A stretch of 64,000 nt of DNA, taken from contig CABIXF010000003.1 in assembly GCA_902362595.1 (NCBI GenBank), forward strand, positions 119,540-183,539, in the 5' to 3' direction. The notes below the pieces were generated by a model that saw nothing but the letters and a program-made list of their open reading frames with translations, was not told where the DNA came from and made no database searches. Both the position numbers and the translations under genes were made by a program. Positions 24,725-33,701 of the stretch are shown piece by piece. Position 1 is the first letter of the stretch. Every line of letters starts with the position of its first letter. Source of the DNA: Bacteroidaceae bacterium. Lineage in GTDB: Bacteria > Bacteroidota > Bacteroidia > Bacteroidales > Bacteroidaceae.

Positions 24725-25648
24725 ATGGCAAAGAAAAAAAGAGGCTCTTCCACCGGCTCGTTAAAAGGGTTCATCCTCCTGCTGCTGATTCTCGGTGGAG
24801 GGGTATACTTCTACCAAAACCAGCAGAACCAGCCCGAAGCAAAAGGGCTGGAAAAAGGAATCTCGGAAACCTTGGAAAAAGCCCGGGAAAAAGTATCACA
24901 ACGGGGGACCAAGGATGCGACAGAGGAAAGCGCTTCACCGTCGACGACAAACCGCATCAGCAGCAAACTGGAAATTCCGGTCGTGCTAAAGAAACGGGAG
25001 GAAATCCAGTTGCAACGCACGGGCTACACGGTGTCGTACAATAATTTCTACAAGACGCCCAACTGGGTGGCCTGGGAACTGACCCGCCAGGAAACGAAGG
25101 GAGACGAGGAACGGAAAAACCGCTTCGTGCCCGACCCGGACCTGCCTGAACCGCGCGTGGAGCATGCAGACTACACACACTCCGGCTACGACCGGGGGCA
25201 CATGGCACCGGCTGCCGATATGAAGTGGAGTAAAAAGGCCATGGAAGAATCGTTCTACATGAGCAACATCTGTCCGCAGAACCAGAAGCTGAACCGTGAT
25301 GACTGGGGCGATTTGGAAGAACTGTGCCGCAGCTGGGCACGGAAATACGGTACGGTGTACATTGCCTGCGGCCCGATTTACGACCAGAAACAGCCGAAGC
25401 GTATCGGAGAGCATCGGGTGGCCGTACCCGACCGGTTCTTCAAGGTGGTACTGATTTACAACCGGAAAAATCCCATCGCCATGGGCTTCCTGTTCGACAA
25501 CAAGGCCCATCATCAGGCCCTGCAGAAATACCTGGTACCGGTCGATTCAGTAGAGAAAGTGACAGGTATGGATTTCTTCTCCAAACTACCTGACAACGTA
25601 GAAAATCGTATAGAGGCCGAACTGCCGGCACTGCCTTCAGGAAGATGA
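24725..25648 (+). CDS. DNA/RNA non-specific endonuclease (EndoG/NucA-like), membrane-anchored
   Basis: This 307-aa protein has a positively charged N-terminus and a single hydrophobic segment (about 16-32, GFILLLLILGGGVYFYQ), so it is anchored with its domain outside the cytoplasm. A low-complexity charged linker follows. The beta-beta-alpha-metal nuclease domain has the DRGHMAPAAD signature (His near 159) and the metal Asn in MSNICPQN. It degrades single- or double-stranded nucleic acid, probably for scavenging or for damaging incoming DNA. It starts 12 nt after the AlaX-like stop. Confidence 0.92.
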   Translation: MAKKKRGSSTGSLKGFILLLLILGGGVYFYQNQQNQPEAKGLEKGISETLEKAREKVSQRGTKDATEESASPSTTNRISSKLEIPVVLKKREEIQLQRTGYTVSYNNFYKTPNWVAWELTRQETKGDEERKNRFVPDPDLPEPRVEHADYTHSGYDRGHMAPAADMKWSKKAMEESFYMSNICPQNQKLNRDDWGDLEELCRSWARKYGTVYIACGPIYDQKQPKRIGEHRVAVPDRFFKVVLIYNRKNPIAMGFLFDNKAHHQALQKYLVPVDSVEKVTGMDFFSKLPDNVENRIEAELPALPSGR

Positions 25649-25674
25649 AGGCAGACTGGCAACCGGTCGCTCTG

Positions 25675-26175
25675 TTATTCTTCCTCCTTGTATTCTTCAA
25701 TGCAAAAACGGTTGACGGTGCAATGTATGAAATCCTGGCTGGCACGGTAGACCACCATCTTCACGGCCATCCCGTCGTTAGCCTCCAACACATATTCATG
25801 GGTACCGGTCGTATTCATCCGATACCACATTCCGTTTTGTCCGTAATATATCCGCAAAAGATTCTCTGATGTATAATCCCAGCTGATACGGTAAAGTCCG
25901 GTTTTCCCTTTATGAAAGGAAAAAGTACAGGAGTTCTCGTCATAATCCACACAATCCAACGAGGTGACTTCGTCTTTATAAAAGTTCAGCACGGCCGCCT
26001 GCCCCAAAGTATCATATTCAAGCCGGGTATAATTCTCCTCTCCACACTGATACCTGAAAGTTTCTCCCAAATGAATCTTGGGAAGAGGCGTATAGCCGTC
26101 TACATCTTCCTTGTCACAAGAAAACAAAAAGAGTAGTGCCCACAGGCACATTCCTACATATAGCAGTTTTTTCAT
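25675..26175 (-). CDS. Putative lipoprotein of unknown function
   Basis: This 166-aa protein has a lipoprotein signal (MKKLLYVGMCLWALLFLFSC, Cys20) followed by Asp/Glu, then a small beta-rich domain. There is no family I recognise. It follows the outer-membrane factor of the RND pump by 12 nt on the same strand, so it is likely the last gene of that operon. Confidence 0.65.
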   Translation of the reverse strand: MKKLLYVGMCLWALLFLFSCDKEDVDGYTPLPKIHLGETFRYQCGEENYTRLEYDTLGQAAVLNFYKDEVTSLDCVDYDENSCTFSFHKGKTGLYRISWDYTSENLLRIYYGQNGMWYRMNTTGTHEYVLEANDGMAVKMVVYRASQDFIHCTVNRFCIEEYKEEE

Positions 26176-26187
26176 CGCGTATTATTT

Positions 26188-27522
26188 TTATTCCTCTTCA
26201 CATCCCCCACCCAATGCATGGTAGAGGGTGATTACACTTTTAATCTCTGAATTTCGGTCGGCCACCAGCGACAACCGTGCCGTCAGCAACGACTGGCGTG
26301 CCGTCAGTACCTCCAGATAATTTATCGTCCCATGCTCCATCAGCAGTTCCGTATCGTGCAGGGCATCCGATAAGTGCCCCACCTGCTGCTGGTCGAGCTC
26401 CGTTTTCCGCCGGGCCGTCTGCCACTGGTTCAGGGCATTGTTCACCTCCGTACCGGCATCCAGCAACGTCTGCTGGAACTGAAGCAAAGCCTCTTCCTGC
26501 TGCGCCTTACTGATTTTCAGGTTGGCTATCAGTTGCCCGCGCTGAAAGAGGGGTTGTACCAGCGAGCCCACCGCCTGTAGCAGCCAGGCCCCCGGGTTCG
26601 TCACCAACGCTCCTCCGCTGTTGGTCCATCCGACCGCACCGCTCAACGTCACACTGGGATAGAAGCTGGAACGTGCCTGATTGGTGGCATAGAAAGCCTG
26701 CTTGAGCGTAGCTTCCGCCTGCCTTACGTCGGGACGACCAGCCAGCAAATCCAGCGGCACCCCTATCGACAGGGTCTGCGGGAAATTCACCTCGCTGAGT
26801 GTGCCGCGTGCAATGTGCTGCGGAGTCCAGAAATCGAGCAAAGAGGCTTCCGTATTCAAACGAGAGGCCTCCGCCTGATTCACCGTCGCACGGTCGGCCT
26901 GTCCGGCCCGCATCAGGGCATTCAGGCTACGGATATATTCTTTCCAACTCTCCACCGTTTCTTCCGTCACAGCCACCTGCTCATCGAGCATCAGCAAGGT
27001 GTAATAACTTTCCGCCACCGTAGCAATCAGCTGGGTCTGTACCGCCTGCCGATACGCCTCGCTCTGTTCCAACGCCGCCCGTTCTTTCCGTTTGGCATTG
27101 GTCAACTTCCCAAAAAAATCCAGCTCCCAACTGGCAGAAGCCCCCAACGTGTAGGTTTTGGTGGGTTTGCTCCCGTCGTAACTGCTCAACGCCCCTTCCG
27201 GGTCCAGCTGTGCCGATGGCAGATAGGCCTGCTTGGCCGAAACCAGCGAAGCCCGTGCTTCCTCCACTTTCAGGCGAGCCACGTTCAAATCCGTATTGGC
27301 CTCCAGAGCCCGTTCAATAAGCTGTTGCAAAGAAACGTCGGTAAACAATTCCTGCCATTTCAAATCCCCCAGCGAGGAGGTGGTATCCACCTCCTCCGGG
27401 AGCGTTCCAAACAGTCCGTCGGTTTGCACTTCCGGCTGCTGGTATTTGGTATAGATGCCGCACCCGGTCAGCATACTGCCCAGGCAAACGAGCATTCCTA
27501 AATGACTTATATTTTTCTGCAT
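26188..27522 (-). CDS. RND efflux outer-membrane lipoprotein (OprM/NodT-like)
   Basis: This 444-aa TolC-superfamily protein has lipobox MLTGC (Cys21) and two OEP repeats (about 60-240 and 250-440). Motifs include ALEANTDLNVARLKVEEAR, LDFFGKLTNAKRKERAALEQ and GRPDVRQAEATLKQAFYATNQARSSFYPSV. It forms the outer-membrane channel of the tripartite pump encoded just upstream, 42 nt after the permease stop. Confidence 0.94.
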   Translation of the reverse strand: MQKNISHLGMLVCLGSMLTGCGIYTKYQQPEVQTDGLFGTLPEEVDTTSSLGDLKWQELFTDVSLQQLIERALEANTDLNVARLKVEEARASLVSAKQAYLPSAQLDPEGALSSYDGSKPTKTYTLGASASWELDFFGKLTNAKRKERAALEQSEAYRQAVQTQLIATVAESYYTLLMLDEQVAVTEETVESWKEYIRSLNALMRAGQADRATVNQAEASRLNTEASLLDFWTPQHIARGTLSEVNFPQTLSIGVPLDLLAGRPDVRQAEATLKQAFYATNQARSSFYPSVTLSGAVGWTNSGGALVTNPGAWLLQAVGSLVQPLFQRGQLIANLKISKAQQEEALLQFQQTLLDAGTEVNNALNQWQTARRKTELDQQQVGHLSDALHDTELLMEHGTINYLEVLTARQSLLTARLSLVADRNSEIKSVITLYHALGGGCEEE

Positions 27523-27564
27523 ATCAAAATCGTCTTTAGTAGATTAACTATTTCTGCCCGGACC

Positions 27565-30500
27565 TCAGGCATCCGTATTCTCTTCTGTATGTCGGCGCGG
27601 CATCACCTTTTCCTCAATCACTTGGAACACGGTAAACAACACCGGCACCACAAACAGCAGGGCTACCGTACCGACCAACATTCCTCCTACCGTACCGACA
27701 CCCAGCGAACGGTTTCCATTGGCTCCGGCTCCCGTAGCGACAATCAGCGGGAACAAGCCGATAATCATGGTCAGCGCCGTCATCAGAATCGGACGCAAAC
27801 GGACTCCGGCAGCCGCCACGGCAGCCTGCACAATGCTCATTCCCTGCCGGCGACGGGCAGAAGCATATTCAGTCAGCAAGATGGCTGTCTTTGCCAGCAA
27901 ACCAATCAACATAATCAATCCGGTCTGCATGTAAATGTTGTTCTCCAATCCGAAGCACTTGGCAAACAGGAAGCTTCCCATCAGTCCGAAAGGCACGGCC
28001 AGAATCACCACCATCGGGATAAAGAGACTCTCATACAGTGAGCACAGAATCAGGTAGATGAACACGATACAGATAATGAAGATAATCACGGTATTTCCCG
28101 TACTGCCGGATTCCTCACGCGTAATACCGCTGAACTCATACCCATAGCCGACAGGCAAAGTCTGCGCTGCCACTTCCTCGATGGCTGCAATGGCATCTCC
28201 CGAACTGTATCCGTCGGCCGGCATTCCGTTCACCGGAATGGAAGTGTACATGTTGAACCGTGTCAGCGTTTCTGCCCCGTACACCTTGGTCAGGGTGATG
28301 AACTGTCCCACAGGCGCCATGGCCCCGCTCTCGGTCCGTACGAACATGTTGTTGAGCGACTCCTTGTCCAGACGATAATCCTTGCGTGCCTGAATCATGA
28401 CACGATACAGCTTGGAGAAACGATTCAAGTTAGAGGAATAGTTACCGCCGATATATCCGGAAAGCACACTCAACACATCGGACGTGGTGACACCCGCCCG
28501 CTGGCACTTCGCGGCATCTACCTCCACCATATACTGCGGGAACTTCGTATCGAAAGTGGTGTAAGCCATGGAAATTTCAGGCCGCTTGTTGAGGGCCGCA
28601 ATGAAATTCTGGGTGTACTTCTGCAAATCGTCCACACTGCCTCCGGCACGGTCCTGCACATACATCTCGAAACCGCTACCCATACCGTATCCCATGATGG
28701 TAGGCTGGGCAAAGGCAAAAATCTTGGCCGACTTGATGTCTGCCGTATGCTGATAGATGGCGGAAATTACCGCATTGATATTGTCCTCCGCTTTCTCCCG
28801 TTCATCCCAATGTTTCAGTTTGATAATCAGCATACCTCCTGAGGCGGCCTGTCCGCCCATCATGCTGTAACCTGTCACATTGGAATACGTCTTTATCTGC
28901 GGAATCTCACGGATACGCTGGTCAATCATTTCCATCGTCTTGCGGGTCTGTGCCAAACTGCTTCCGGGAGGGGTGGTCACATTGACAAAGACCGTACCCA
29001 TGTCTTCATCCGGCACCAGTCCTGTTTTTGTGGTCCGCATGAAGAAAACCAACAAGGCACAAACGGCCACCAAGGAAACCCAGGCAATCCATTTCCGCCG
29101 CAGGAAGAACGACACGCCGTTTTTGTATTTCAGCACCAAGCGGTTGAACGAAGCCTCAAAGGCATGGTGGAAACGGGAAGAGAAGCTCAATTTCTCGCCC
29201 GTCGTCTTGTCCATGTGAGGTGTCATAATCAGGGCACACAACGCCGGACTGAGGGTCAAGGCATTGATGGCCGAGATACCCACCGCCACCGCCATGGTCA
29301 GACCGAACTGCGTATAGAATACCCCACTGGTTCCTCCCATGAACGAGGTAGGAATAAATACCGCCATGAACACCAATGAAGTAGTAACAATGGCCGCAGA
29401 GATGCCGTCCATGGCAGCCACCGTCGCCTTATAAGGAGAGCGGTAACCTTCGTCAAACTTGGCCTGTACGGCCTCCACCACCACGATGGCATCGTCCACC
29501 ACCGTACCAATCACCAATACCAGGGCAAAGAGAGTCAGCAGGTTCAAACTGAATCCGGCCACATAGAGGAAGGCAAACGTACCCACCAGCGACACGATAA
29601 TAGAGATTGACGGAATGATGGTGGAACGTACACTCTGCAAGAAGAAATAAACCACCAGCACCACCAGAATGATGGCCTCAATCAAGGTCTTCACCACCTC
29701 ATGCACCGACGCATCCAAGAAGTCCTTCGTACTCATCAGGTCGGTCAGCACCAGCCCCTTGGGCAAGTCTTTCGAGATTTCCGCCATCAAAGCATCCACC
29801 TCCTTCACAATCTCGTTGGCATTCGATCCGGCGGTCTGCGAAATCATACACGTAGCACCGGGGTGGCCCGCAATCTGGCTGTTATAGGCATAAGTCTGGG
29901 CACCTAATTCCACCTCGGCCACATCCTTCAGGCGGAGCACTTCACCTGTCGGCAAGGCCTTGAGCACCATGTTGCCAAACTCTTCTGCCGTTTCATACCG
30001 ACCCCGGTACTTGAGCGTGTATTGAAATGTATTTTCAGAATCCTCGCCCAGCGTACCTGTAGCCGCTTCCACGTTCTGGTCATCAAGCAAAGCGATGACA
30101 TCGGCCGGCACCAGCTGATGCTGGGCCATCTTCTGGGGATTCATCCAGATACGCATGGCATAATCCCCTCCCATCACGTTCACATTTCCGACGCCCGTGA
30201 TACGGGAAAGACGAGGTTCTACGTTAATCTTGAAATAGTTGTTGATAAAATTCTGGTCGTAACTGTCGTCGGGACTGTACAATGCCAGAATCTTCACCAT
30301 ACTGTTCTGGCGTTTCTCCACGGTAACTCCCACTTTGGTCACTTCCGCCGGCAACAGTCCTTCCGCTTCCGACACACGGTTCTTCGTGTTGACAGTCGCC
30401 ATGTCCGGATCGGTTCCCTGCGCAAAATACACCGTAATGGAAGCTGACCCCGTATTGGTCGCCGTAGAAGTCATATACGTCATGTTCTCTACCCCGTTGA

Positions 30501-30708
30501 TGGCTTCTTCCAGCGGAGCGATGACACTCTTCAGCACCGTTTCCGCATTGGCACCGGTATAAGTGGTCGACACCATGATGGTAGGTGGTGCAATGTCGGG
30601 ATACTGCTCCATCGGAAGATTGCTCAGACCGATGATTCCCAACATCAGAATCAGCACGGAAATGGCACACGACAAGATGGGCCGGTCGATAAAAGTCTTC
30701 AGTTTCAT
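27565..30708 (-). CDS. RND efflux permease, HAE1 family (AcrB-like)
   Basis: This 1047-aa inner-membrane protein has twelve membrane segments and two large periplasmic loops. The N-terminus MKLKTFIDRPILSCAISVLIL and the passages PPTIMVSTTYTGANAE, GTVVDDAIVVVEAVQ (proton-relay Asp pair in TM4) and GLLAKTAILLTEYASARR are typical. It is a proton-driven exporter of hydrophobic drugs or bile-type compounds. Adaptor and outer-membrane genes flank it. Confidence 0.96.
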   Translation of the reverse strand: MKLKTFIDRPILSCAISVLILMLGIIGLSNLPMEQYPDIAPPTIMVSTTYTGANAETVLKSVIAPLEEAINGVENMTYMTSTATNTGSASITVYFAQGTDPDMATVNTKNRVSEAEGLLPAEVTKVGVTVEKRQNSMVKILALYSPDDSYDQNFINNYFKINVEPRLSRITGVGNVNVMGGDYAMRIWMNPQKMAQHQLVPADVIALLDDQNVEAATGTLGEDSENTFQYTLKYRGRYETAEEFGNMVLKALPTGEVLRLKDVAEVELGAQTYAYNSQIAGHPGATCMISQTAGSNANEIVKEVDALMAEISKDLPKGLVLTDLMSTKDFLDASVHEVVKTLIEAIILVVLVVYFFLQSVRSTIIPSISIIVSLVGTFAFLYVAGFSLNLLTLFALVLVIGTVVDDAIVVVEAVQAKFDEGYRSPYKATVAAMDGISAAIVTTSLVFMAVFIPTSFMGGTSGVFYTQFGLTMAVAVGISAINALTLSPALCALIMTPHMDKTTGEKLSFSSRFHHAFEASFNRLVLKYKNGVSFFLRRKWIAWVSLVAVCALLVFFMRTTKTGLVPDEDMGTVFVNVTTPPGSSLAQTRKTMEMIDQRIREIPQIKTYSNVTGYSMMGGQAASGGMLIIKLKHWDEREKAEDNINAVISAIYQHTADIKSAKIFAFAQPTIMGYGMGSGFEMYVQDRAGGSVDDLQKYTQNFIAALNKRPEISMAYTTFDTKFPQYMVEVDAAKCQRAGVTTSDVLSVLSGYIGGNYSSNLNRFSKLYRVMIQARKDYRLDKESLNNMFVRTESGAMAPVGQFITLTKVYGAETLTRFNMYTSIPVNGMPADGYSSGDAIAAIEEVAAQTLPVGYGYEFSGITREESGSTGNTVIIFIICIVFIYLILCSLYESLFIPMVVILAVPFGLMGSFLFAKCFGLENNIYMQTGLIMLIGLLAKTAILLTEYASARRRQGMSIVQAAVAAAGVRLRPILMTALTMIIGLFPLIVATGAGANGNRSLGVGTVGGMLVGTVALLFVVPVLFTVFQVIEEKVMPRRHTEENTDA

Positions 30709-30717
30709 GGCACCCTC

Positions 30718-31836
30718 CTATTTTTCAGTATGTGCGGAAAGTATCTGCGTATTTTCCTGAATCAGTCCTGCCCCTTCGGCCACAATCACGTCGCCTTCCT
30801 GCAAGCCACTCTCCACAATATATTCCTGTCCGTTGTTCAGCGGGAAGACCGCCACCTGAGCCGATTCAGCTTTTCCATCTGCATTGACCTTGTATACATA
30901 CACCTTGTCCTGAATTTCGAAAGTGGCTTCCTGCGGAACCACCAGCACATTGTTCTTGGTATAAGGCAGTACCAGCGTGGCCGTACTTCCATTGCGCAAC
31001 ATGCCTTCCGGATTGGGGAACACAGCCCGCAGACTGATGGCTCCGGTCTCCGTATCGATGGTACCGCTGATGGCATCCACCGTACCCTCATGGGCATACG
31101 TCGTACCGTCACTCAGCAGCAACGACACTTTAGGCATGCCCGCCAGCGCCTTTTCCACACTGCCATACTGGCGGACCAACGACAGTATCTGGTTTTCCGT
31201 AAGGGAGAAATACACATAAATTTCCTCATCGTCGGAGACCGTCAGCAACGGAGTGGTGATGGACGAGTTGACCAAGGCCCCTACTCGATAGGATGACATG
31301 CCTGCCACTCCGTTCACCGGGCTGCGTACTACGGTATAAGAAAGGTCGTTGCGGGCATTGGTCTCGGCTGCCTTGGCCTGTGCCAGACTGGCTTCTGCTT
31401 CCAGCAAGGAATTCCGTGCCGTCTGGCGGTCAAAATCAGAAACCACCTTTTCCTTGAAGAGTTCCTCCTTGCTATCCGAGGTCAGACGGGCCGTAGCTAC
31501 CGCCGCTTCCGCACTCTTCACATTGGCCACTGCCGTCTGCAAGGCTGCCTGATAGGGCACCTGATCGATGACAAAGAGCACCTGCCCTTTCTGCACCTTG
31601 GCCCCTTCCTTCACGCAAATGTCGGTAATCGTACCGCTCACCTGCGGACGGATTTCCACACTCTGCCTTCCTTTCACCACCGCCGAGTAGCTGTTGGTGA
31701 GAAGACGATTTTCTTTTTTTACGGTCATGGTCTTGTATCCGCCCTCCTGCGAAGTTCCAGCCGACTGTGTACAAGCCGTCAGGAGTCCCAGCAAAGTCAC
31801 AAGACACGTTCCGACAAAAACAAATGCTTTTTTCAT
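30718..31836 (-). CDS. RND efflux periplasmic adaptor lipoprotein (AcrA-like)
   Basis: This 372-aa lipoprotein (signal MKKAFVFVGTCLVTLLGLLTAC, Cys22) has a biotinyl-lipoyl half (VEIRPQVSGTITDICVKEGA, KGQVLFVIDQVPYQAAL), a helical hairpin (about 95-165), the second lipoyl half (VRSPVNGVAGMSSYRVGALV) and beta-barrel/MP domains. It links the permease to the outer-membrane channel and is the first gene of the operon. Confidence 0.95.
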   Translation of the reverse strand: MKKAFVFVGTCLVTLLGLLTACTQSAGTSQEGGYKTMTVKKENRLLTNSYSAVVKGRQSVEIRPQVSGTITDICVKEGAKVQKGQVLFVIDQVPYQAALQTAVANVKSAEAAVATARLTSDSKEELFKEKVVSDFDRQTARNSLLEAEASLAQAKAAETNARNDLSYTVVRSPVNGVAGMSSYRVGALVNSSITTPLLTVSDDEEIYVYFSLTENQILSLVRQYGSVEKALAGMPKVSLLLSDGTTYAHEGTVDAISGTIDTETGAISLRAVFPNPEGMLRNGSTATLVLPYTKNNVLVVPQEATFEIQDKVYVYKVNADGKAESAQVAVFPLNNGQEYIVESGLQEGDVIVAEGAGLIQENTQILSAHTEK

Positions 31837-31885
31837 CTTGTTCTCTTTTTAGTTGATTTGACTCATTCTGTTGTTATAGCAAGCG

Positions 31886-31893
31886 CAAATTTA
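31886..31893 (-). promoter_or_regulatory. -7 box TAAATTTG for the RND operon
   Basis: It matches TAnnTTTG about 50 nt before the adaptor ATG, within the 223-bp divergent region shared with the AraC-type regulator. Confidence 0.5.
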
Positions 31894-32059
31894 GAAGCCT
31901 GACCTATCAAGGCACTTGTCCCAATCCTAAGAACATTTGTCTGAATCCTCTCTTTAGCATTTATTCTGTTTACGATTTCTAAAACATACAAAAAGACTTT
32001 CAGACATAGATTTATGTACGTACTTTAGACGCGCAAATACAATACAACCATACAATAAG

Positions 32060-32956
32060 ATGAGAGAATATGCTTTTACCAAATGGCTTCAGCCATTGTC
32101 TTCCGAAGGGGGAAAAGAGGAAGGAATGATTTACAACGAGCTGATGGGCCTTTTTCATGTACAAGGCGACGAGGTTTTCCGGAAGGGTACCATCGATACC
32201 CAGCACACGGTTTCCCTGCTCATGCTAAAAGGAGAACTCAGTCTGCAAATGCCCGAGGGACGCATGGCTATCCAGGCTCCCGCCTACATTGAATTTATCG
32301 AACCTCACCAATGGACCGACCTGAAAACCGATGCCCAATTTGAAGGTTGCCTGCTCATTACCCGCCGGGAACTCTTCCTGCAAGCGGCAGAATGTATCCG
32401 ACCGAGGGTTACACCTTACATTTACCGGTATGTACAAGCGCCCTTCCTTACGCTAAAGGAAGACGACATCGCCCGTATCCGTGTCCTGTTCGATATCCTG
32501 CGGCACACCCTTGCACAGACAGAAAACAATTTTCAGCATGAAATTCTGGAGAACACGCTCCGTTCCCTGGTACTGGAAATCTGGAACATCATTTTCCGTA
32601 CCTATAAACAGGAAAGCGAAGAAGAGCCCGTCCTCCCATGGGACGATACGCTTCCCCGCTTTCTTTACCTGATGCATACCCACTGCCGCTTTCATCACAC
32701 AGTGAAATGGTATGCCGACCAGCTTTGTGTGTCGCCCGACGCCCTGTCGGCCAAACTGAGAAAGGCCTACCACAAATCGGCCAACCAGCTCATCAATGAA
32801 AGCCTGATGGAAGAGGCCAAAATCTGCCTCCTCAATCCGGCTTATACCGTACAGGACGTGGCCGAAAAACTCTGTTTCGCCGACCAGGCCGCATTCAGCA
32901 AGTTCTTCAAGCGTCACAGCGGCATGTCGCCCGGTCGGTTCAAGAAACAGTTATAG
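32060..32956 (+). CDS. AraC-family transcriptional regulator
   Basis: This 298-aa protein has an N-terminal cupin-like ligand domain (about 1-180) and a C-terminal double helix-turn-helix (WYADQLCVSPDALSAKLRK, then YTVQDVAEKLCFADQAAFSKFFKRHSGMSP). It is divergent from the RND operon and probably its regulator. The ligand is unknown. A TACTTTAG sequence near 32031 is a weak -7 candidate for it. Confidence 0.9.
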   Translation: MREYAFTKWLQPLSSEGGKEEGMIYNELMGLFHVQGDEVFRKGTIDTQHTVSLLMLKGELSLQMPEGRMAIQAPAYIEFIEPHQWTDLKTDAQFEGCLLITRRELFLQAAECIRPRVTPYIYRYVQAPFLTLKEDDIARIRVLFDILRHTLAQTENNFQHEILENTLRSLVLEIWNIIFRTYKQESEEEPVLPWDDTLPRFLYLMHTHCRFHHTVKWYADQLCVSPDALSAKLRKAYHKSANQLINESLMEEAKICLLNPAYTVQDVAEKLCFADQAAFSKFFKRHSGMSPGRFKKQL

Positions 32957-32974
32957 AAAGGCGCGACCTGCTCC

Positions 32975-33649
32975 TTACAGGTTGACTTCCGTCACCACCT
33001 GTCCGTCGAAGAGGTTGATCACGCGGTCGGCAAAACCGGCATCGTGCTGCGAGTGTGTCACCATCACGATGGTAGTGCCTTCCTTGTGCAACTCAGTCAG
33101 CAGCTCCATCACTTCCCGTCCGTTCTTGGAATCCAGGTTACCGGTAGGTTCGTCGGCCAGAATCAGTTTCGGGCCCGACACTACCGCACGGGCAATGGCC
33201 ACACGCTGTTGCTGACCGCCCGACAACTGCTGCGGGAAATGCTTGGCCCGATGCGTAATCCCCATCCGTTCCATGGCTGCCTCCACCTTCCGCTTACGTT
33301 CTGCCGAAGGCACTCCCAAATACAGCAAGGGCAGTTCGATGTTCTCATATACGTTCAGTTCGTCAATCAGGTTGAAGCTCTGGAACACGAAACCGATCAC
33401 GCCCTTACGCAAGGAGGTACGCTGCGATTCGGTGTAGCTGCCCACTTCCACCCCGTTCAGGTAATACTTTCCTCCGGTGGGGTTGTCCAGCAATCCCAAA
33501 ATGTTCAGCAAGGTAGATTTTCCACAACCGGAAGGGCCCATAATGGCCACGAATTCCCCTTCTTTTACTTCGATACTTACATTATTCAATGCCCAAGTTT
33601 CCACCTCATCCGTGCGGAACACTTTCTGTAAATTTTCTGTCTTAATCAT
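32975..33649 (-). CDS. ABC transporter ATPase, MacB/LolD type
   Basis: This 224-aa ATPase has Walker A MGPSGCGKST (38-47), Q-loop GFVFQSFNLIDEL, signature LSGGQQQRVAIARA, Walker B KLILADEPTGNLD and H-loop VMVTHSQHD. It belongs to the MacB/LolD subfamily that pairs with FtsX-type permeases. It is the only ATPase in the cluster with four such permeases, so it probably powers all of them. Start at 33649 (MIKTENLQ) is chosen; the frame extends to 33688. Confidence 0.93.
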   Translation of the reverse strand: MIKTENLQKVFRTDEVETWALNNVSIEVKEGEFVAIMGPSGCGKSTLLNILGLLDNPTGGKYYLNGVEVGSYTESQRTSLRKGVIGFVFQSFNLIDELNVYENIELPLLYLGVPSAERKRKVEAAMERMGITHRAKHFPQQLSGGQQQRVAIARAVVSGPKLILADEPTGNLDSKNGREVMELLTELHKEGTTIVMVTHSQHDAGFADRVINLFDGQVVTEVNL

Positions 33650-33701
33650 ACGCTTAAAATTTAATTGAATTATATTATCAGTCTCCATTCTTGACTATTA
33701 A

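Noticed and set aside
25631..25654. CTGCCTTCA hairpin at the end of the nuclease gene
   Set aside because: A 9-bp stem but no T-run, and half of it is coding, so it cannot be called a terminator.
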